The position numbers and the translations under genes are program-made. The notes under the pieces are model-generated. The model searched no databases and was not told the origin of the DNA. It saw only the letters and a list, made by a program, of their open reading frames with translations. A stretch of 64,000 bases of DNA from Streptomyces tuirus (lineage in GTDB: Bacteria; Actinomycetota; Actinomycetes; Streptomycetales; Streptomycetaceae): NCBI RefSeq assembly GCF_014701095.1, contig NZ_AP023439.1:4948001-5012000 (forward strand), in the 5' to 3' direction. This document shows positions 53,375-61,903 of the stretch, piece by piece. The first letter of the stretch is position 1. Each line of letters begins with the position of its first letter.

Positions 53375-54268
53375 ATGAACGACGACCTCGCGGCCCTCCA
53401 CACCCGCATCGACCACACCAACGAGCTGCTCCAGCGCATGCTCGCCGAGGTGGCGAAGACGCCCTCGACCCACGCGATCTTCGTCGATGCCGGGTATCTG
53501 TACGCGGCCGCGGGACGCCTCGTCGCCGGCACGGAGGACCGCCGCGCCTTCGACCTCGACGCCGAAGGCCTGATCGACGCGCTCATCGACAGGGCCCGCA
53601 CGATCTTCGCGGACAGCCGGCTGCTGCGCGTCTACTGGTACGACGGTGCCCGGCGCCGCATCCACACGGCCGAGCAGCAGACCATCGCGGAACTGCCGGA
53701 CGTCAAGGTGCGCCTCGGCAACCTCAACGCCAACAACCAGCAGAAGGGCGTCGACTCGCTCATCCGCTCCGACCTGGAGTCCCTCGCCCGGCACCGCGCC
53801 ATCAGCGACGCGGCCCTGCTCGGCGGCGACGAGGACCTGGTCTCGGCGGTGGAGGCGGCGCAGGGGTACGGCGCCCGGGTCCACCTCTGGGGCATCGAGG
53901 CGCCGGAGGGCCGCAACCAGGCCGAGCCCCTCCTGTGGGAGGTCGACAGCCAGCGCACCTTCGACCTCGACTTCTTCAAGCCGTACGTCTCCCGCCGCAC
54001 CGCCCCCGGCCATGAGACGACCGCGAACCGGCCCACCCGCGAGGACGTGCGGTTCGTGGGCGCGCAGATCGCCGCGAAGTGGCTGGCGGCACGCGGCCGG
54101 GACACGCTGATGGAGCTGCTGCCCGGGCATCCGTACCTGCCCGGGTCGGTGGACCAGGACCTGCTCGTGGAGGCGGAGGGCCTCCTGCAGTACTCGCTGC
54201 GCGGCCAGGCGGACCTCAGACGGGCGCTGCGCGACGGCTTCTGGGAGCATCTGCGAACGCAGTACTAG
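53375..54268 (+). CDS. NYN (LabA/PIN-like) domain nuclease-type protein
   Basis: 297-residue protein; ATG 53375 (MNDDLAALHTRIDHT) is preferred over GTG 53351, eight codons upstream. A short coiled-coil N-terminus is followed by the NYN fold: HAIFVDAGYLYAAAGRL (first acidic residue), YWYDGARRR, KVRLGN...KGVDSLIRSDL and LLGGDEDLVSAVEAAQ (paired Asp/Glu), which match the metal-binding acidic sites of PIN-like RNases. The C-terminus is helical (FVGAQIAAKWLAARG) and may bind RNA. Bacterial homologues are poorly studied. Confidence 0.85.
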   Translation: MNDDLAALHTRIDHTNELLQRMLAEVAKTPSTHAIFVDAGYLYAAAGRLVAGTEDRRAFDLDAEGLIDALIDRARTIFADSRLLRVYWYDGARRRIHTAEQQTIAELPDVKVRLGNLNANNQQKGVDSLIRSDLESLARHRAISDAALLGGDEDLVSAVEAAQGYGARVHLWGIEAPEGRNQAEPLLWEVDSQRTFDLDFFKPYVSRRTAPGHETTANRPTREDVRFVGAQIAAKWLAARGRDTLMELLPGHPYLPGSVDQDLLVEAEGLLQYSLRGQADLRRALRDGFWEHLRTQY

Positions 54269-54270
54269 GC

Positions 54271-54387
54271 GGGGAGCGGGCCGGAGTCGTCGGGAGCGGG
54301 GAGCGGGCCGGAGTAGTCGGGAGCGGGGAGTGGTCTGTAGTCGTCGGGATCGGTCTGACGCCGTCGGGATCGGTCTGACGTCGTCGG
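54271..54387 (+). repeat. Tandem repeats downstream of the NYN gene
   Basis: Three 27-bp units (54271-54297, 54298-54324, 54325-54351; the third diverged) are followed by one 20-bp unit and a 16-base partial copy that share the GTCGGGATC end. The array fills the gap between two convergent genes and has no coding frame of note. Confidence 0.85.
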
Positions 54388-54395
54388 CCAGGTGA

Positions 54396-55280
54396 CTACA
54401 TCCGACCCAGGCCGTCCCAGAAGTCGGCGAGGGCGTGGGCCGTGGGGAGCGGCTGGTCGGCGTTGGGGGAGTGCTCGGCTCCGGTGATGACCGTGCGATG
54501 CGCGTCCAGCCGCAGGGCCATGTCGTCCAGGATCGCCACCGGCCAGGTGTCGTCGTGCGCGCCCGACAGCACGTGGAACGGCAGCGGGACCGCGGCGAGT
54601 TCGGCCACGCGGTCCGGCTCGGTGCACAACTGGCGTCCGGTCGCGAGGAGTTGGGCAGGGCTGTGGCCCAGCCAGCGGCGGCGCAACTGGTCCTGGTCGC
54701 CGGGGCCGCGGGCGGGCCCGCCGACCTCCTCCGGCGGTCCCATGGCCTGGATGGCCTCCCACACCTGCGCCATCGACAGCACGGCGAGCGCGTCCCGCAG
54801 CAGCTTCACGCGCTGCTGCTGGGAGACGGAGATCTCCGCGGGGCCGGACGAGACCAGGGTGAACGAGATGAACGGGGAGTGGTCGAGCAGCACGGCCGCA
54901 CGGGCGATCTGCCCGCCGAGCGAATGCCCCACGAGGTGCACGGGCCCACCCAGCGCCTCGGCCTGCGCGAGCACGTCCCGCGCGAGTTCCCGCTGGGCGT
55001 AGGCGGACTCGTCGTCCAGGGGGCCGACCGACTCGTGCTGCCCCCGCCCGTCCACGGCGACGACCCGGTACCCGCGCTGTGCGAGCGGCTCGTGGAGCAG
55101 CCTGAAGTCCTCCTTGCTGCCGGTGAATCCGGGCAGCATCAGGACGACTCCCCGCGCCTGCGCACCCGCTTCCGGCGACGCCGCCGAGTCGACGACGGCG
55201 AACTCGCCGCGTGTGGTGCGCAAGGGGTAGGCGCGGGCGCCCGGGGGCGGGGGGAAGGCGGGCTGGGGGTGGGTGGTCAC
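54396..55280 (-). CDS. Alpha/beta-hydrolase
   Basis: 294-residue protein starting at GTG 55280. The fold is clear: VVLMLPGFTGSKEDF (oxyanion loop), GHSLGGQIAR (nucleophile Ser about 119), and SGAHDDTWPV with ITGAEHSPN giving Asp and His. No signal peptide. It could be an esterase or a haloperoxidase-like enzyme; the substrate is not predictable. Convergent with the NYN gene through the tandem repeats. Confidence 0.88.
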   Translation of the reverse strand: MTTHPQPAFPPPPGARAYPLRTTRGEFAVVDSAASPEAGAQARGVVLMLPGFTGSKEDFRLLHEPLAQRGYRVVAVDGRGQHESVGPLDDESAYAQRELARDVLAQAEALGGPVHLVGHSLGGQIARAAVLLDHSPFISFTLVSSGPAEISVSQQQRVKLLRDALAVLSMAQVWEAIQAMGPPEEVGGPARGPGDQDQLRRRWLGHSPAQLLATGRQLCTEPDRVAELAAVPLPFHVLSGAHDDTWPVAILDDMALRLDAHRTVITGAEHSPNADQPLPTAHALADFWDGLGRM

Positions 55281-55580
55281 GGGGCGAGGGTAGCGGGTGG
55301 GGGTGGGCGGGGAGGGGTGTTGTGCGTCGGGGGGGCGGTGGGGGTCGGTGGAAGGCTGGAGCTGTGCCCGGGCGGATTGGCGGGGTCGGGGCCTGTGTGC
55401 GGGGTGGGGATCAAAGGGGTCGGGCCCTGTGTCCCGGGTGGGGGGCGACGGGGAGCGGCGCTGTGCGGCGGGCGGGATCGGCGGGGCGCGCTGCGCGTGG
55501 GTGGGGATCGGCGGGGATCGGCGCCGTGCCCTGGTGGCTGGGCGGGGTCGGGCCCTGTGTGCGGGGTGAACTGTGAACGC
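55281..55580. repeat. G-rich degenerate repeat region
   Basis: About 300 bp of very G-rich plus-strand sequence. A segment related to GGCGGGGTCGGG-CCTGTGTGCGGGGTG occurs near 55379 and again near 55542, with a diverged copy around 55416-55440. Many runs of four or more G could support G-quadruplexes. No coding sign. Confidence 0.6.
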
Positions 55581-55617
55581 CGACGGCCCGGCTCCCCGTG
55601 AGGGGGCCGGGCCGTCG
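55581..55617 (-). terminator. Hairpin terminator of the DEAD-box helicase gene
   Basis: Perfect 12-bp arms 55581-55592 and 55606-55617, extended by an inner CCCC/GGGG helix, 17 bases beyond the helicase stop codon. Confidence 0.9.
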
Positions 55618-55633
55618 CAGAGGGGTGAGTGGG

Positions 55634-58411
55634 TCAGCCCTCCGTGGGCTCCGCGGTGGCGGCGGCCTTGCGGGTGCGCCGAGCCTTGGGCTTCGCCTCC
55701 GCCGCGTCCTCCGAAGCGGCAGCCGTGGCTGCCGTAGCAGCCGTGGTCGCCTTGCGCGTGCGACGCGGCTTGGCGGCGGCCTCCGGCTCCTGATCCGCCT
55801 GTGCGGGGATCTCGGTGGGCTCGGCGGCCTTGCGGGTGCGGCGGCGCGGCTTGGCCTCCGTGCCCTCGGCCGTGTCGACGACGGCCTCCGCCGCCGCAGC
55901 GGCGGTCTTGCGCGTCCGGCGCGGCTTGGCCTCGGCGGCCTCCGCGTCCGGGGCGGCGGCGGCCGTCTTGCGCGTCCGCCGCGGCTTGGCCTCGGCGGCC
56001 TCCGGCTCATGAACCGTCTGGGCCGGGATCTCGGCGACTGCCACAGCGGCCTCGGCGGCCTCGGCGGCCTCGGCGGCCTTGCGGGTGCGGCGGCGCGGCT
56101 TGGCCTCCGTGCCCTCGGCCGTGTCGACGGCGGCCTCCGCCGGGGCGGCGGCCTTGCGCGTCCGGCGCGGCTTGGCCTCCACGGCCTCCGCGTCCGGGGC
56201 GGCGGTGGCCGTGCCCGTGGCGTCGGTGCTCTCGACGGCCTTGCGGGTGCGGCGGCGCGGCTTGGCCTCGGTGGCCTCCGCCGTGTCGAGTGCGGTCTCG
56301 GCCGCCGCCGTCGCCTTGCGCGTACGCCGGGGCTTCGCCTCGGCCGTCTCGGCCGGCTCGGCGGCGGTGTCCTCCACCGCGACCGCGGCCTTGCGGGCGC
56401 GGCGCGGCTTGGCCTCGGTCGCCTCCGCCGTGTCGACGCCCGTCTCGGCCTTCGCGGCCGTCTTGCGGGTGCGACGCGGCTTCGTCTCCGCCGGCTCCGG
56501 CGAGGACGCGACGGTCCCCTCGGCTGTGTCGACAGCCGCCTCGGCCGTGGACGCGGCGGCCTTGCGGGTGCGGCGGCGCGGCGTGGCGGCTGCCTCGGGC
56601 AGTGCCGTCTCCGCGGCGGCCGGGGCTTCGGCGACGATCGCCGGCTCCACGGCCGACGGCGTCACCGCTGACGCCTCGGTCTGCTCCGCAGGCGTCACCG
56701 CGGCCTCGGTCGCCACCGCCGGCGTCTCCGACGACCGGCGGGTGCGGCGCCGGCGCGGCTTCGAGGCCGCCTCGGCGGCTTCCGCGGCCGTGCCCTCCGC
56801 CGTGGCGACAGCGGTCTCCGCCTGCTCGGAGGCGGGGGACTCGACCGCCGCGACCTGAGCCTGCTCGGACTGCGCCCCACCGCGGGTGCGGCGACGGCGA
56901 CGCGGAGTGCGCGGACCGGTCACGGCGTCGGCCTCGGCGGCACCGCCGGTGGCCGTGGTGCCCGGCGCGGTGCTGCCGGTGGACTCCGGCGCACCGTCCA
57001 CCGTGGCCCCGCCACGGGTGCGGCGGCGACGACGCGGCGTACGCGACGACGGCTCGCGGTCGGCCGAACGGGACTCGTCCCGGTCGCCGCGGCCACCCCG
57101 GCCGCCGCGCCCGCGCGGCCCGCGGCCGCCCGGCTCGCCCAGGTCCTCCAGCTGCTCCGCGTCCAGCCCGGCGCGCGTGCGCTCCGAGCGCGGCAGGACG
57201 CCCTTCGTGCCCTCGGGGATGCCGAGGTCGGAGTAGAGGTGCGGGGAGGTGGAGTACGTCTCCGGCGGGTCGTTGAAGTCCAGCTCCAGCGCCTTGTTGA
57301 TCAGCTGCCAGCGCGGGATGTCGTCCCAGTCGACCAGCGTGATCGCCGTACCCTTCGCGCCCGCGCGGCCCGTACGGCCGATGCGGTGCAGGTACGTCTT
57401 CTCCTCTTCGGGCGACTGGTAGTTGATGACGTGCGTCACGCCCTCGACGTCGATGCCGCGTGCGGCGACGTCGGTGCAGACGAGCACGTCGACCTTGCCG
57501 TTGCGGAAGGCCCGCAGCGCCTGCTCACGGGCGCCCTGGCCGAGGTCGCCGTGGACCGCGCCGGAGGCGAAACCGCGCTGCTTCAGCTGGTCCGCGAGAT
57601 CGGCCGCCGTGCGCTTGGTACGGCAGAAGACCATGGCCAGCCCCCGGCCCTCGGCCTGGAGGATGCGCGCGACCATCTCGGGCTTGTCCATGTTGTGCGC
57701 GCGGTAGACGTACTGCTTGGTGTTCGCGACCGTCGCGCCCGCGTCGTCCGGCGACGTGGCACTGATGTGCGTGGGCTGCGACATGTAGCGGCGGGCGAGG
57801 CCGATGACCGCGCCCGGCATGGTCGCCGAGAACAGCATGGTCTGACGCCGCACCGGCAGCATGTTGATGATCTTCTCGACGTCGGGCAGGAAGCCCAGGT
57901 CGAGCATCTCGTCGGCCTCGTCGAGGACGAGGGACTTGACGTGCTTCAGGTTCAGCTTCTTCTGCCCGGCGAGGTCCAGCAGCCGGCCCGGGGTGCCGAC
58001 GACCACGTCGACGCCCTTCTTGAGGGCCTCGACCTGGGGCTCGTAGGCCCGGCCGCCGTAGATGGCGAGGACGCGGACGTTGCGCACCTTGCCCGCGGTC
58101 AGCAGGTCGTTGGTGACCTGCGTGCACAGCTCGCGCGTGGGGACGACGACGAGCGCCTGCGGGGCCTCGGTGAGAGCCTCGGGCTCGGCGCGCCCGGCCT
58201 CGACGTCGGCGGGGACGGTGACGCGCTCGAGGAGCGGGAGACCGAAGCCCAGCGTCTTGCCGGTGCCGGTCTTGGCCTGGCCGATGACGTCCTTGCCCGA
58301 CAGGGCCACGGGGAGCGTCATCTCCTGGATGGGGAAGGGGGTCATGATGCCGACGGCCTCAAGGGCCTCGGCGGTCTCGGGAAGGATTCCGAGCTCTCGG
58401 AACGTAGTCAG
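55634..58411 (-). CDS. DEAD-box RNA helicase with long basic repeat tail, apparent CTG start
   Basis: 925-residue RNA helicase when started at CTG 58411. The first ATG (58345) would cut the 22 residues TTFRELGILPETAEALEAVG that hold the Q-motif aromatic; upstream of CTG there is no ATG, GTG or TTG before an in-frame TGA, and AGAAGAGG stands seven bases before the CTG. Core motifs: GQAKTGTGKT (Walker A), PTRELCTQV, GTPGRLLD, DEAD (164-167), FSATM, and HRIGRTGR. After about residue 400 the tail of 500 residues carries about 15 copies of a (K/T)PRR(R)TRK motif between Ala/Glu-rich spacers, likely an RNA-binding region. It corresponds to mycobacterial RhlE (Rv3211) by neighbours. Confidence 0.93.
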   Translation of the reverse strand: MTTFRELGILPETAEALEAVGIMTPFPIQEMTLPVALSGKDVIGQAKTGTGKTLGFGLPLLERVTVPADVEAGRAEPEALTEAPQALVVVPTRELCTQVTNDLLTAGKVRNVRVLAIYGGRAYEPQVEALKKGVDVVVGTPGRLLDLAGQKKLNLKHVKSLVLDEADEMLDLGFLPDVEKIINMLPVRRQTMLFSATMPGAVIGLARRYMSQPTHISATSPDDAGATVANTKQYVYRAHNMDKPEMVARILQAEGRGLAMVFCRTKRTAADLADQLKQRGFASGAVHGDLGQGAREQALRAFRNGKVDVLVCTDVAARGIDVEGVTHVINYQSPEEEKTYLHRIGRTGRAGAKGTAITLVDWDDIPRWQLINKALELDFNDPPETYSTSPHLYSDLGIPEGTKGVLPRSERTRAGLDAEQLEDLGEPGGRGPRGRGGRGGRGDRDESRSADREPSSRTPRRRRRTRGGATVDGAPESTGSTAPGTTATGGAAEADAVTGPRTPRRRRRTRGGAQSEQAQVAAVESPASEQAETAVATAEGTAAEAAEAASKPRRRRTRRSSETPAVATEAAVTPAEQTEASAVTPSAVEPAIVAEAPAAAETALPEAAATPRRRTRKAAASTAEAAVDTAEGTVASSPEPAETKPRRTRKTAAKAETGVDTAEATEAKPRRARKAAVAVEDTAAEPAETAEAKPRRTRKATAAAETALDTAEATEAKPRRRTRKAVESTDATGTATAAPDAEAVEAKPRRTRKAAAPAEAAVDTAEGTEAKPRRRTRKAAEAAEAAEAAVAVAEIPAQTVHEPEAAEAKPRRTRKTAAAAPDAEAAEAKPRRTRKTAAAAAEAVVDTAEGTEAKPRRRTRKAAEPTEIPAQADQEPEAAAKPRRTRKATTAATAATAAASEDAAEAKPKARRTRKAAATAEPTEG
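55650..57060 (-). repeat. Basic-motif repeats in the helicase tail
   Basis: About 15 copies of a PRR-TRK or PRRRRRTRGG motif, spaced by 15 to 45 residues of Ala/Glu/Thr-rich sequence. Codon choice varies between copies, so they are not a recent perfect duplication. Confidence 0.85.
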
Positions 58412-58796
58412 GGTGCTGCCTCTTCTGTGTGGGCGGCGCGAGGCGAGCGCGGGGTCGTGTCAGACCGTGCCGGGGACGTCGGCTGCCTACGGGCGGGCCG
58501 TAGAGCACGGGACCGCGCCGACGCTCTAGCGCTCGTGCCGCTGAGGGTGTCCCCCTCCGGGTCTCGTACGCACTGTGGCGGACGGCCGGGGAGGGCTGTC
58601 GGGTCGGAGCCGATCGGGCCACCGACCGGGCATCCTCATACGTGCGGCCTGTCGAGGTACGTCGACGTACCAGCAGGCGCATTACCACCATACCCCGGAT
58701 TCGCGCACATGCGATGGCCGATTCGGTCACGTAGTCGTCGTCACAGTGATTCACCAGGGCCTTACGCCTCCCGGCGGGCGGGCTATTGTGCGCTTC
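58412..58796. promoter_or_regulatory. Divergent region, DEAD-box helicase / ferritin-like gene
   Basis: 385 bp. On the plus side TTACGC (58762-58767) and TATTGT (58784-58789), 16 bases apart, place the start at ATG 58797. On the minus side TATGGT near 58694 is a candidate -10, which would give a helicase leader of about 275 bases. A perfect 16-bp palindrome (58656-58671, GGTACGTCGACGTACC) lies between, in the leader. Confidence 0.5.
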
Positions 58797-59546
58797 ATGA
58801 CGAGCTCTGACAAGCCTGAGAACGCCTCGGACACCGCCGCCGCCGAACCCACCTCAGTCGCCGCCCGGGACTGGGCGACGGCCTCCGCCGACCCGCAGTA
58901 CCGCGCCGCTGTCGTGGACCTGCTCGGTGCGCTCGCCTACGGGGAGCTGGCGGCGTTCGAGCGGCTCGCGGAGGACGCCAAGCTGGCGCCGACGCTGGCG
59001 GACAAGGCGGAGCTGGCGAAGATGGCGTCGGCGGAGTTCCACCACTTCGAGAGGCTGCGCGACCGGCTCGCCGAGATCGGTGAGGAGCCGACGCGGGCGA
59101 TGGAGCCGTTCGTCGCCGCGTACGACGGGTTCCACAAGCAGACGGCCCCCTCGGACTGGCTGGAGGGACTGGTCAAGGCCTACGTCGGCGACTCCATCGC
59201 CAGCGACTTCTACCGCGAGGTCGCCGCCCGGCTGGACTCCGACTCCCGCGATCTGGTGCTGGCCGTGCTCGACGACACGGGGCACGGCGGCTTCGCCGTG
59301 GAGAAGGTACGGGCCGCGATCGAGGCCGATCCGCGCGTCGGCGGGCGGCTCGCGCTGTGGGCGCGGCGGCTGATGGGCGAGGCCCTGTCGCAGTCCCAGC
59401 GGGTGGTCGCCGACCGGGACGCGCTGTCGACCATGCTGGTGGGCGGTGTCGCGGACGGCTTCGATCTCGCCGAGGTCGGCAAGATGTTCTCGCGGATCAC
59501 CGAGGCCCACACCAAGCGGATGGCCGCACTGGGGCTGGCCGCCTAG
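58797..59546 (+). CDS. Ferritin-like fold protein
   Basis: 249-residue helical protein. Metal-ligand-like residues occur in GELAAFERLAEDA and AEFHHFERLRDRL (Glu, His, His, Glu), with the second half carrying a further pattern (AYVGDSIASDFYREVA and DDTGHGGFAVEKV). This matches actinobacterial ferritin-like proteins annotated near MiaE-type hydroxylases; activity unknown. The transcript appears leaderless from TATTGT. The neighbour order, helicase then this gene, is as in M. tuberculosis Rv3211-Rv3210c. Confidence 0.85.
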   Translation: MTSSDKPENASDTAAAEPTSVAARDWATASADPQYRAAVVDLLGALAYGELAAFERLAEDAKLAPTLADKAELAKMASAEFHHFERLRDRLAEIGEEPTRAMEPFVAAYDGFHKQTAPSDWLEGLVKAYVGDSIASDFYREVAARLDSDSRDLVLAVLDDTGHGGFAVEKVRAAIEADPRVGGRLALWARRLMGEALSQSQRVVADRDALSTMLVGGVADGFDLAEVGKMFSRITEAHTKRMAALGLAA

Positions 59547-59600
59547 GCCTGCGCCGTCCGGCCGGTCCACGAGGTCACAAGCGCCACCATCGGCGGCCCG

Positions 59601-59870
59601 TCACGCGGTCGCCGATCGGCGGCGCAGTCTTCCCGCGGGGCGCAGCAGCAGCGACAGCGAGGCCACGGAGACGATGGCCGCGCCGAGCAGGACCAGCAGC
59701 ACATGCCCCGCGTCGAGCGCGCTGTGCATGACGAAGGCCCCGAAGAGGGCACCGGCGACGCCGGTCGACAGGACCATGGGGCGGGCCGGGAGACGGTGCG
59801 GCAGACGTTGCGTCGCCGCCCACGCCAGAGCGAGGCCGAGGATCGCGGAACTCAGCGCTTCCAGGAGCAT
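59601..59870 (-). CDS. Small membrane protein, 89 residues
   Basis: A hydrophobic protein with three predicted helices (about 2-20, 33-52, 55-75) and a basic tail (RPAGRLRRR). It starts at ATG 59870 behind GGAGGG. No recognisable family; it is conserved enough in codon pattern to be coding. Convergent with the ferritin-like gene. Confidence 0.7.
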   Translation of the reverse strand: MLLEALSSAILGLALAWAATQRLPHRLPARPMVLSTGVAGALFGAFVMHSALDAGHVLLVLLGAAIVSVASLSLLLRPAGRLRRRSATA

Positions 59871-60043
59871 GTCGGGGTCCCTCCCACATGGCCGGCCTGC
59901 CCAAATCGGTCGTAGCCCGTCTTACCCCTGACCTGCGGAATCCAATCCACCCCTGTGGGCGACTTGTGCTCCATCCGTGAAGGAACCGGTGCGCCGCAAG
60001 GGGAAGCCGAGGGCTACGCGGGAGGGGTGTCCGGGAGAGGGCG

Positions 60044-60182
60044 ACGCAAACGGGGGGCGTGCAAACGGGGCGGGACCGGGGGCACGCGAACGGCGCGGGA
60101 CGGACGGCACGCGAACGGGGCGGGACGGACGGCACGCGAACGGGGCGGGACGGCCGAAGCCGTCCCGCCCCGTTCGCGTGCC
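60044..60182. repeat. Amplified terminator arm: direct repeats plus one inverted copy
   Basis: Three 24-25-bp direct copies (60081-60105, 60106-60130, 60131-60154) and two degenerate copies upstream (about 60044-60080) are followed by one inverted copy (60159-60182). The last direct copy and the inverted copy form a perfect 24-bp stem with a CGAA loop, which serves as the terminator of the DUF3107 gene (stop 60188, minus strand). Confidence 0.92.
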
Positions 60183-60187
60183 TGCGC

Positions 60188-60415
60188 CTACAGCGCGCCG
60201 AAGCCCACCTTGCGCGGGGCCGGCTCACCGATCTCGACGTACGCGAGACGGTCGGCCGGGACGAGGAGCTTGCGGCCGTGCTCGTCCACGAGGCTCAGCA
60301 GCTGAGACTTACCAGCCAGCGCCTCGGCGACCACGCGCTCGACCTCCTCGGCAGTCTGACCGCTCTCCAGAACGATCTCGCGGGGCGCGTGCTGCACGCC
60401 GATCTTGACCTCCAC
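60188..60415 (-). CDS. DUF3107 protein, 75 residues
   Basis: Small conserved actinobacterial protein, counterpart of M. tuberculosis TB9.4 (Rv3208A). GTG 60415 follows GGAGGG by eight bases, giving MEVKIGVQHAPREI; a longer frame to 60472 is not conserved. The sequence forms an alternating beta/alpha pattern. Its function is unknown. The neighbouring TetR gene is in the same orientation, as in mycobacteria. Confidence 0.9.
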   Translation of the reverse strand: MEVKIGVQHAPREIVLESGQTAEEVERVVAEALAGKSQLLSLVDEHGRKLLVPADRLAYVEIGEPAPRKVGFGAL

Positions 60416-60568
60416 GGCTATGTCCCTCCGACGGTCAGTGATGTGCGCGGCCTTCCGCGCCGTACGCAGCACACATTAGCCCGGTGAGGGGACGTACATG
60501 CTCCGCCCGAGAACGCCACGAGCGAACATCGGGCGGGAACAAGAACATCGGGCGGGAACAAGAGGCCG

Positions 60569-61216
60569 TCAGTGGTTCGGCTGGTCCATGCCGTGCAGCG
60601 GGAAGCCCGCGATGCCGCGCCACGCCAGCGAGGTCAGCAGCTGCACGGCCTGGTCGCGCGGCACGCTGCGGTCGCTGTGCAGCCAGGACCGCGCCACCAC
60701 CTGGGCGAGGCCGCCCATGCCCGAAGCGAGCAGCATCGACTCCGCGCGCGACAGGCCGGTGTCCTCGGCGATGACGTCGCAGATCGCCTCCGCGCACTCG
60801 TTCGTGACCTTGTCGACGCGCTCGCGCACGGCGGGCTCGTTCGTCAGGTCCGACTCGAAGACGAGGCGGAACGCGCCGCCGTCGTCCTCGACGTAGGCGA
60901 AGTAGGCGTCCATCGTCGCCCGGACGCGCTGCTTGTTGTCGGTCGTCGACGCGAGCGCGTTCCGTACGGACTGGATGAGCGACTCGCAGTGCTGGTCCAG
61001 CAGCGCGAGATAGAGGTCGAGCTTGCCCGGGAAGTGCTGGTAGAGCACCGGCTTGCTGACGCCCGCGCGCTCCGCGATGTCGTCCATCGCTGCCGCGTGG
61101 TAGCCCTGGGCCACGAAGACCTCCTGGGCGGCACCCAGGAGCTGGTTGCGTCGGGCACGGCGCGGCAGGCGTGTGCCCCGCGGGCGAACCGCCTCTGTCT
61201 GCTCGATGGCTGTCAC
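60569..61216 (-). CDS. TetR/AcrR family transcriptional regulator
   Basis: 215-residue repressor-type regulator from GTG 61216 (MTAIEQTEAVRPRGT); ATG 61228 four codons upstream is possible. The helix-turn-helix is AMDDIAERAGVSKPVLYQHF (about 43-62). The C-terminal ligand-binding part belongs to the actinobacterial group next to DUF3107 (Rv3208-like). The target is unknown; it may control itself and the divergent genes. No palindromic operator was identified with confidence. Confidence 0.92.
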   Translation of the reverse strand: MTAIEQTEAVRPRGTRLPRRARRNQLLGAAQEVFVAQGYHAAAMDDIAERAGVSKPVLYQHFPGKLDLYLALLDQHCESLIQSVRNALASTTDNKQRVRATMDAYFAYVEDDGGAFRLVFESDLTNEPAVRERVDKVTNECAEAICDVIAEDTGLSRAESMLLASGMGGLAQVVARSWLHSDRSVPRDQAVQLLTSLAWRGIAGFPLHGMDQPNH

Positions 61217-61423
61217 GCCGCCTCCCATAGTCGTCCACGTGCGGATCTGGCCGCGTCGCCATCGTACTTTTCGGTAACCGTGGTGTGCGCGGTGAGAACG
61301 CAGAATTTCACGGACCGGACGGATACGAAAGCGGTTGCGAAAGTTTCAAACAGGGGCAGAGCGGGCAAAATGCTGCCTCTTTCCCGTTCGGTGAAGCTGT
61401 TCGTCGCCCGTCGGCGGCGAATC

Positions 61424-61648
61424 TCACCGGTAGTCGTCCTCGTCGAGCGAGACGATCCGGGCCTGCTCCACCAGATCGGCCTCGTTGGCGCGGAGCGGGT
61501 CGACGCCGGTCAGCGGGTCGTCGTGGTCCGGCGCGAGCTCCGCATGCTGCTCGGCCGCGTCGACCTCGGGGGCCTCGACGTCGAACTCCTGCGGCTCGGG
61601 CGCTTCCTCGGCCTCGAACGTCTCCGGGTCGGTGGGGTCTACGGCCAT
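61424..61648 (-). CDS. Small acidic protein, 74 residues
   Basis: A strongly acidic, Glu/Asp/Ala-rich protein starting at ATG 61648 with GGGAG upstream and ending SLDEDDYR. No Cys, no hydrophobic core; probably disordered. Short acidic proteins with the same ending occur in other Streptomyces genomes (recalled). Function unknown. Confidence 0.7.
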   Translation of the reverse strand: MAVDPTDPETFEAEEAPEPQEFDVEAPEVDAAEQHAELAPDHDDPLTGVDPLRANEADLVEQARIVSLDEDDYR

Positions 61649-61903
61649 GCTGGGCTCCCTTCCTACGAACGTCCCTGGGAATGCAGGGGCCACACGCGGG
61701 TGCCCTCTCCATGAGCCTAGGAGACACCCGATCCGGACGCTATGCGATCCGCGTCCAGGACGTGACGCAGTGCTCGTCCCGTCGACTGCTACCCACGCAC
61801 CCCCGGGTGCCTCCCTTTCCGGCACCTCAACTGGCCGATTCCTGTGACGGCGAACACAGGCGAACACATGAGTCACTGCGTGATCGTCTCGTAACATTGC
61901 CGC

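Noticed and set aside
54271-60182. The short direct repeats as possible CRISPR arrays
   Set aside because: The units are contiguous, without unique spacers, and no cas genes are nearby.
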